Source of the DNA: Lichenostomus cassidix
Taxonomy: Eukaryota > Chordata > Aves > Passeriformes > Meliphagidae
Assembly: GCA_008360975.2 (NCBI GenBank)
Contig: CM039183.1
Span: forward strand, 52,599,350 to 52,663,349
Direction of reading: 5' to 3'
Length of the DNA: 64,000 nt
How positions within the stretch are numbered: position 1 is the stretch's first letter; every line of letters starts with the position of its first letter. The position numbers were made by a program, and so were the translations under genes. The notes under the pieces are model-generated. The model did no database searches. It worked only from the letters and a program-made list of their open reading frames with translations, and was not told the origin of the DNA. Positions 58,703-64,000 of the stretch are shown piece after piece.

Positions 58703-61700
58703 GCAGGAATGAGTGGACAACTAGCAATTTTTAAACCCACTGCCCAGTGGATTGTGTGTGTTACCCTTTCTGCCTGAAATATGGGGAAGGTAGAGCAATT
58801 AGAGCCTGCTGCTGCAGAGTCCAGCTCAGGCTGTGTGGATTTGTTTGGGTTTTTTCACTCTAGATCTTCATTCTGATTTTTGTGGTGACTAAAGGGAAAT
58901 TATCCAAATCAGAACCAAAGCAGAAATTTCCCCTCTGCCATTTGCTGGCAATAATCACCATATTTCAGTGCCTATAGGGAGAATAATTAAAAGTTTCATT
59001 GGCAATAAATATATTCAAAATGCTAATGTTAGTTGCCTTAGCAATATTTGTTTGTTTCTTATGAAAGACCTCTTCACGCAGGTGCAGAAGTTTCCAGGTA
59101 TTATAAACCAGTTCTTGCTTCCGTGTAGACCCTGAGAATTCAGGGTTTATGGTTTGCTCTTTCTTATTCTCATCCAGCTGTGATGTGGAATCTTCCCACT
59201 CACTTGGTTTTTGCAGGCTAATATTCCCCAAGTTTGGCATTCATCTCACCTAACTGTAGTTATTCAAAAATTACATGGTTTATCTGAGTGAGTAGTCTGG
59301 GCCGCCCCTGCAGTCAGTGGTGAGACTCAGGCAGGTTGATTCATTCCATCCTCCCAGGTATCACCCTCTGGAGGTGCCTGAGTCTCTATAGGGAGACAGA
59401 TGGCTGAGGTTAGGCGAGGTGAACCTCAACCCCAGTGCTCAGCAATAACTGCTTGGCGTGTGCCCAGAACACCTGGGGTTCCCTGGGGAAATCACCCTTC
59501 CAAACGCTAGTTAGAACTTGCACCTTTTAGCATCCAGAATTAAAGGAGTTTTTATGTGCTTTCTTTCAGTCCAGTATACATGTAGGTTTTGTGTGTAATA
59601 GAAAAAACTTTGCCCTGTGTTTGACCTACATACTTAAACACAAATATGGCCTTAAATTACATATTCAGTATTTTTATATATCTGCTGTCTGTGTGAACAT
59701 GCACATATTTTCTGCATAATAATATTCAGATATATGGTTCTCTATGATATTTTACTATTAAAGTGCTGGCAATATGCTCAAAGCTTCACAAAATACAGAT
59801 AAAGGCAATTCCTGTCAGAAGAAGGTTATAACAAAGATGAACGTTAGATTCACAGGGAGTGAGAGACCAGAAGGTTCTGGGTTCACTGTTTGTTTTTTAG
59901 CCTCATTTCCTTAGAAAATTAGGATTCTATGTTACACAGTGGGTGAGGTGAGGTGTGTAGCTGTCCTCTCAGTGACTTTTGAGCTGGTTGGCCAGCTTTA
60001 GCCAAACATAACCAAAGAACGTTTTCTCAAGAGACAAAGCTCTCTGAAAAGACAGGTATTTAGAAGAGAGAGTGACCTTACTGAGGAAAAGGTACAGGCT
60101 AAGCCATTTTAGGGGCTAGAGTATCTGCTAAGGAATCCTTTGTGGAAATCCAAGTAGGGGTAGAGCATCACCTGTCACTGGTGTTTTGCTAATCCCTAGG
60201 GAATTGGGCAAGGAGACCCATACGAATCAATGCATTAATTATTTTATGATGCAAGAAACAGATTCTATACTAGTAGTGGCCTTTATGTTTGAATCTTCCT
60301 TAAGAATAGAATATATTAAGAGCTCTTCCAACCACAGGAACAAAGCTCACTAACTGGAGAAAGCAGAAGTAGAAGGGATGAATCTGAGGATTGGTAGAAA
60401 AGTGTGAAAGCAAAGAAGAATTTACTATTCCTATGGATTCCTTTACTACTCTGCCACTTCTTATATGCAGATACATCTATCTATTCAATATTACATTAAA
60501 ATTAAAGATGTTTTTCTAAAGTATCATATTCTTGGCTAGTTTTATCAGGTAAGGGCATCTCTGATCAGCTGTGTTGTGAATTTCTAGCCTGTGCTGTGTG
60601 ATCACTCACACAGGGGTTAACCTCCCTCATCTGCTCTGACATTGTTTTCAAGATACAGCTTTACCAGCTCATGAAAAGAGCTGCCAAATATTATTGTCAG
60701 TAAGAGCAGAGGAAAGAGTATATTGGCCAAATAAGTCAGTTCCTGGCCTGGGCGTTCCTATGAATACAGCTTTATCAACACACTTTATCAAAACCAGGCA
60801 GTTCCAGAATGCGAACAGTTTCCATCCCTGTCTGCTGATGGCCAGAATAAGGAGCATTTTATCAGATATGGTGCGTGCCTCTGATGCACACAATGTCTGT
60901 TTTGATTTTGATGCTGATGCAGGCTTCTGTGCTAGCTCTTGTCTATTCTAAAAATGAGAAGAGAGGGGTCGGGTTTCTAAAGTGAGATTTTCTTATTACA
61001 TGCCCTTGGTTTTAGCACAGGAACAGGTAGACTTGGGTTGTTGAACTGGGTGGGATGAAACAGGTGCTGTGTTTCTACCCCATGAATAGTTTCAGTTGTC
61101 CCCAGTGCTCTGGGTCATCCTGTGCAATGCAGTTTGCCTAGAACTGTGTGTGCAAGATGCTTTGTAAATCTCTTTCCAGCCCAGCTTGTGGCCTCTTAGA
61201 CAAGCTGTTTATTCTGTCTTGCTGCTATTTTGGACTTTCATCTTCCAAAGAAGCTTTTCCAGAGAAAGCTGAGGGAGAAAGAAACTGCCATGGCTGTGAT
61301 GGCAAGTGTTTTAAGTGTGCCTGCCTAACTGCCCTGCAGCAGCCCTTGGACTTGTGGAAGCTTCCTGATCAGTGGAAGAACTGATTCAGTTACAGACTGT
61401 AGGGAGCAGAAATGTCTGCCACTTTATTCTGCATTTCTGCTTCCCCCCAGGCATGTACTGGGGGATGACCCAAGATGGTATCATCCAAGACACGCTGTAT
61501 TTGAAATTGGTGAGGTGTATCAATACTTTTCATCTTTCTCTAAAACACGAGGTACTGGCCACTAGATTTGATTTGCAATCAAATGGCAAATCCCACAGCA
61601 TATTCCCAGGACCTCAGGAGTGATAAGTCATTTGAGTTGTATTTTTAATAGATTGTTATAAATCATTTTTATATTGCTGTAATTGAACAAGGTGCTTTAG

Positions 61701-62848
61701 AGAAACAGAAGACTGCACATTCCCTGCCCCTAGGAGTTTGCTTGCTAAGTACATCTTGAGGTACAAAAGGTACTTTGTGTAATTTTATGCAGTGTGAGCC
61801 CTTGCTTCTAATGACAGTGCTATAAATGTGGCCCATATCCTGAAACAACTTAATGTGTGCTTAACGTGGGGGGTTTAGAGTTCCTCCTGGTGAGTGTGGT
61901 GATTCTGGAGGACACAAAATACTGCCTCGGGCACTGCACCACCTGCCCTCCCACCAGAGGTGACTGCTCTGCTGCTGAGGGCCATCAGCCCAGTGCTATC
62001 GGCTTTCTGACAGTGACCAGGCAAACAGCAGAAGGAATAGGCCATACACAGAATGACCCATCCTCTGGCACATTATCCCAGAGCGTTTTAGGGATTTTGT
62101 GAGCCAAAGTTTGTTTAATGGGCTGATGGGCCCATCTTCCGTGAGTTTAAGTTTAAACTGAAATCGATATAGTTGCAGTGTGGTCATCTTCCAGCCTGGA
62201 TAATTTCATTCTGCATTTTCAACTTCCCTTGATGCATCTTCAGATAAAGCATTTGTGCCCTAAAGCTGTGGTGTTGTGTTTGCTATTGCAATTTTGTAGC
62301 AGCTGCATTCCGCTCCAGAGACAGATGCATTTTGGTGGTAAGTGGTCCTTAGGTTTAAATAATCTATAATTCTTTGGAGCACTTTTTGGGCTTGTAAAAG
62401 GTGTTATACAAATCAATGAATAATTTTCACTCACCATTGTTTCTAATGTATTCTTAGTTTTCAACTGAAAATAAAATTTCTTTTCCTATTGATTTTCTTC
62501 TTTTATGTTTTGCCAAATTGATTTTTCCTTTTCCTAATGGAGCAGAAACTAACATATCTGGATTTCAGTTACTTCACCCTTTCTGATTCAGCATCATTTA
62601 GGATATCAGAAGGAATAAAAACAGCTCTAAGGAATAGTATTCATTCATTAACTTCAAGGGAGCTGACACTGTTTTAATCCATTTTAAGGGAAAGTGTGTC
62701 TTTTGGGTTTTCAGATTTCATCAGTGGATTTGTAAGTGTTCTCTAAACAAGTATTAAAGAGACAAGTATAAATATGATGTTATGACTTGGGAGGGTGAGG
62801 TGTGAGAATTAAGCAGAGTTTAAGGTAGGCCAAACTGTTGGGTTACAG
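58703..62848. other. No gene seen
   Basis: Ordinary sequence. The minus frame at 58965-59240 (91 codons, MPNLGNISLQKPSEWED...) has a protein-like composition but no recognised family or good splice sites. Nothing else could be supported. Confidence 0.5.
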
Positions 62849-62963
62849 AAGAAAGATTTGGAGCTCTCACTGAAAATGTGGACAGGATTTTGCAGAGGTT
62901 TGATGATGTACTTCCATTTCTGCACACCACAACACTTCTACGTTCAGCTGGAACAGTGAAAAG
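62849..62963 (+). other. Exon-like segment, weak acceptor and strong donor
   Basis: A strong donor GAAAAG|GTAAGT ends a 115-bp segment that begins after tgggttacag. One frame is open across it and reads ERFGALTENVDRILQRFDD followed by VLPFLHTTTLLRSAGTVK; the first part has heptad-like spacing of hydrophobic residues suggesting an amphipathic helix. The upstream stop lies only about 30 bp before the segment. The pyrimidine tract of the acceptor is poor. I recognise no family. Chance is a serious alternative. Confidence 0.2.
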
Positions 62964-63389
62964 GTAAGTATTCTGATGGTGTTTTCAGATCAGCTTTGAT
63001 CAGGAAGAGTCACAGTTGTTTTCAGAAACAGAGCATGAACCTCAACTGGGGGCTTGTTTTTTTAAGACACCAAGCACTCCTTTCCATTTAGGAGATTAAG
63101 TGGGCCTTTGAGCATCAGGTAGCGAAGAAAAAACTTGAGAACTTCTGAAATGTTTGGCCTAAAAATGTTGTGAAAGACTAGCTCATTCCCCCAAAATGAA
63201 TAATGTTACCTGAAGTAACTTGTGTTATCAGCTTCTGAATCAGTGTTTCTTAACAAGCTCAGCTATGATTGGAGTGTTAATATTGCCAGTGACTACAGGA
63301 TAATAGTTCAGCTACAGTGGAGAAAAGTGACATTAGAAAATACTGAGATAAAATGGTTTTTTAATATATCAGGTCTTATGAAATTCAGC
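62964..63389. other. No gene seen
   Basis: AT-leaning sequence between the exon-like segment and the CR1 remnant. It could include unrecognised 5' parts of that CR1. Confidence 0.45.
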
Positions 63390-64000
63390 TTGGGGTAGAG
63401 AGAACCAGAGAACTGGCTGAAACAGTACCATAAAGTTTAGTATTTATCCCCAGAAATCATGAAGGACAGGAAAGGTCCTGGATAATGGAAAAAAAAGCAG
63501 AGATAGTGTCTATCCATAACAAGGAGAAAAAGCTGAACCTGGGGATTTGTAGTCAGGTTGTATACCTGCCAATACATGAAACAAACAATCAAACAACAGA
63601 TCATAAACCCCTTGAAGGGAACAAGGATGTGAGCAGGACATCTAGCATGTATTTGTCAGTAGTAAATCACCTGAAACCAATCTCTTTTCCTTCTGAGACA
63701 CAGCAACAGACCTTGTTGGTAGGAAAAAAGCAGTGGTTGTCAGATGTCTTGATTTTAATAAGATTTTTCATACTGTTTTACAAGAAATAGTCAGAAGCAA
63801 CATGGAGAAACCGGGATGAGAAGAAAGTGTCCTCTCAGGTGTCTGGCAAGCTGTAGTCAGAGACCAGTTACCCATGGTTACCTGTGAAACTGCAAGGGGA
63901 TTTTGAGTGGGGTGCTTTGGGATCTGTGCAGGGACACACTGTGATGCAGTGGGTAGGTAGAAAGCAGAGGTTCTTGTTTGCTTTGCAGACTGGGATGGGC
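63390..64000 (+). mobile_element. Decayed CR1 reverse-transcriptase segment, runs off the window
   Basis: The text follows the order of the CR1 ORF2 reverse-transcriptase region. Phrases include 'ggtcctggataatgg', 'agatagtgtctatccataacaaggagaaaaagctgaacctgggga' (the usual '..P-Y-K-G-..NPGNYRP' block), 'gaaacaaacaatcaaacaaca', 'catgtatttgtcagtagtaaatcacctgaaaccaatct', 'gatgtcttgattttaataagatttttcatactgt' (the LDFSKAFDT block) and 'tttgagtggggtgctttgggatctgtgcaggg' (the SGVPQGSVLG block). Frames are shifted and stops are present, so it is inactive. The 101-codon open frame at 63485-63790 is a surviving part of it. Confidence 0.8.

Noticed and set aside
1..64000. tRNA, rRNA, CRISPR array, telomeric repeats or bacterial-type operons
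   Set aside because: Looked for and not seen; the sequence is vertebrate nuclear in character.

Overview
The window looks like bird nuclear DNA, almost all of it non-coding: intergenic, or one or more long introns. The evidence for a bird is the repeat set. Several 3' ends and reverse-transcriptase remnants of CR1 non-LTR retrotransposons are present, including copies with the typical ...ttccaacctt...tgattctatga end, together with a solo LTR of the common avian endogenous-retrovirus type that starts TGTCCTGG on its sense strand. No open reading frame reads as a known protein. The longest frames are either translations of a 500-bp pyrimidine microsatellite or frames in GC-rich sequence with no recognisable family.

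Layout. Bases 1-3150 are unannotated apart from a perfect nuclear-receptor-type palindrome at 1749. A CR1 3' end (about 3148-3527) abuts the main landmark, a CpG island at about 3600-4200. A GC box lies in the island; an E-box, a perfect CRE, C-runs and an AP-1 site follow within about 300 bp. Splice-donor-like sites at 3825 and 5239 would fit a plus-strand gene starting here. This is the best promoter candidate in the window, but I cannot name its gene. Bases 5.7-9.8 kb are plain. At 9.9-11.2 kb an old minus-strand CR1 is split by the solo LTR. The pyrimidine satellite fills 14.17-14.67 kb, followed by a fairly well preserved CR1 3' end at 15.05-15.44 kb.

Bases 15.5-64 kb carry scattered possible regulatory and exonic signals in otherwise ordinary sequence: a CRE plus TATA cluster at 20.4 kb, an exon-like open segment with good splice sites at 24.49-24.61 kb, a small CpG-rich patch at 28.55-28.85 kb, several AT-rich blocks dense in homeodomain/POU-like motifs, more old CR1 and L3/MIR-like fragments, short tandem duplications and a perfect 12-bp hairpin at 57.48 kb. 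The right edge (about 63.39-64.0 kb) is a decayed CR1 reverse-transcriptase segment that runs off the window.

I do not see a gene cluster, operon, CRISPR array, tRNA, rRNA or recognisable microRNA. Exon and enhancer calls are inference from splice or motif patterns and carry low confidence; the repeat calls are the firmest part of this annotation.
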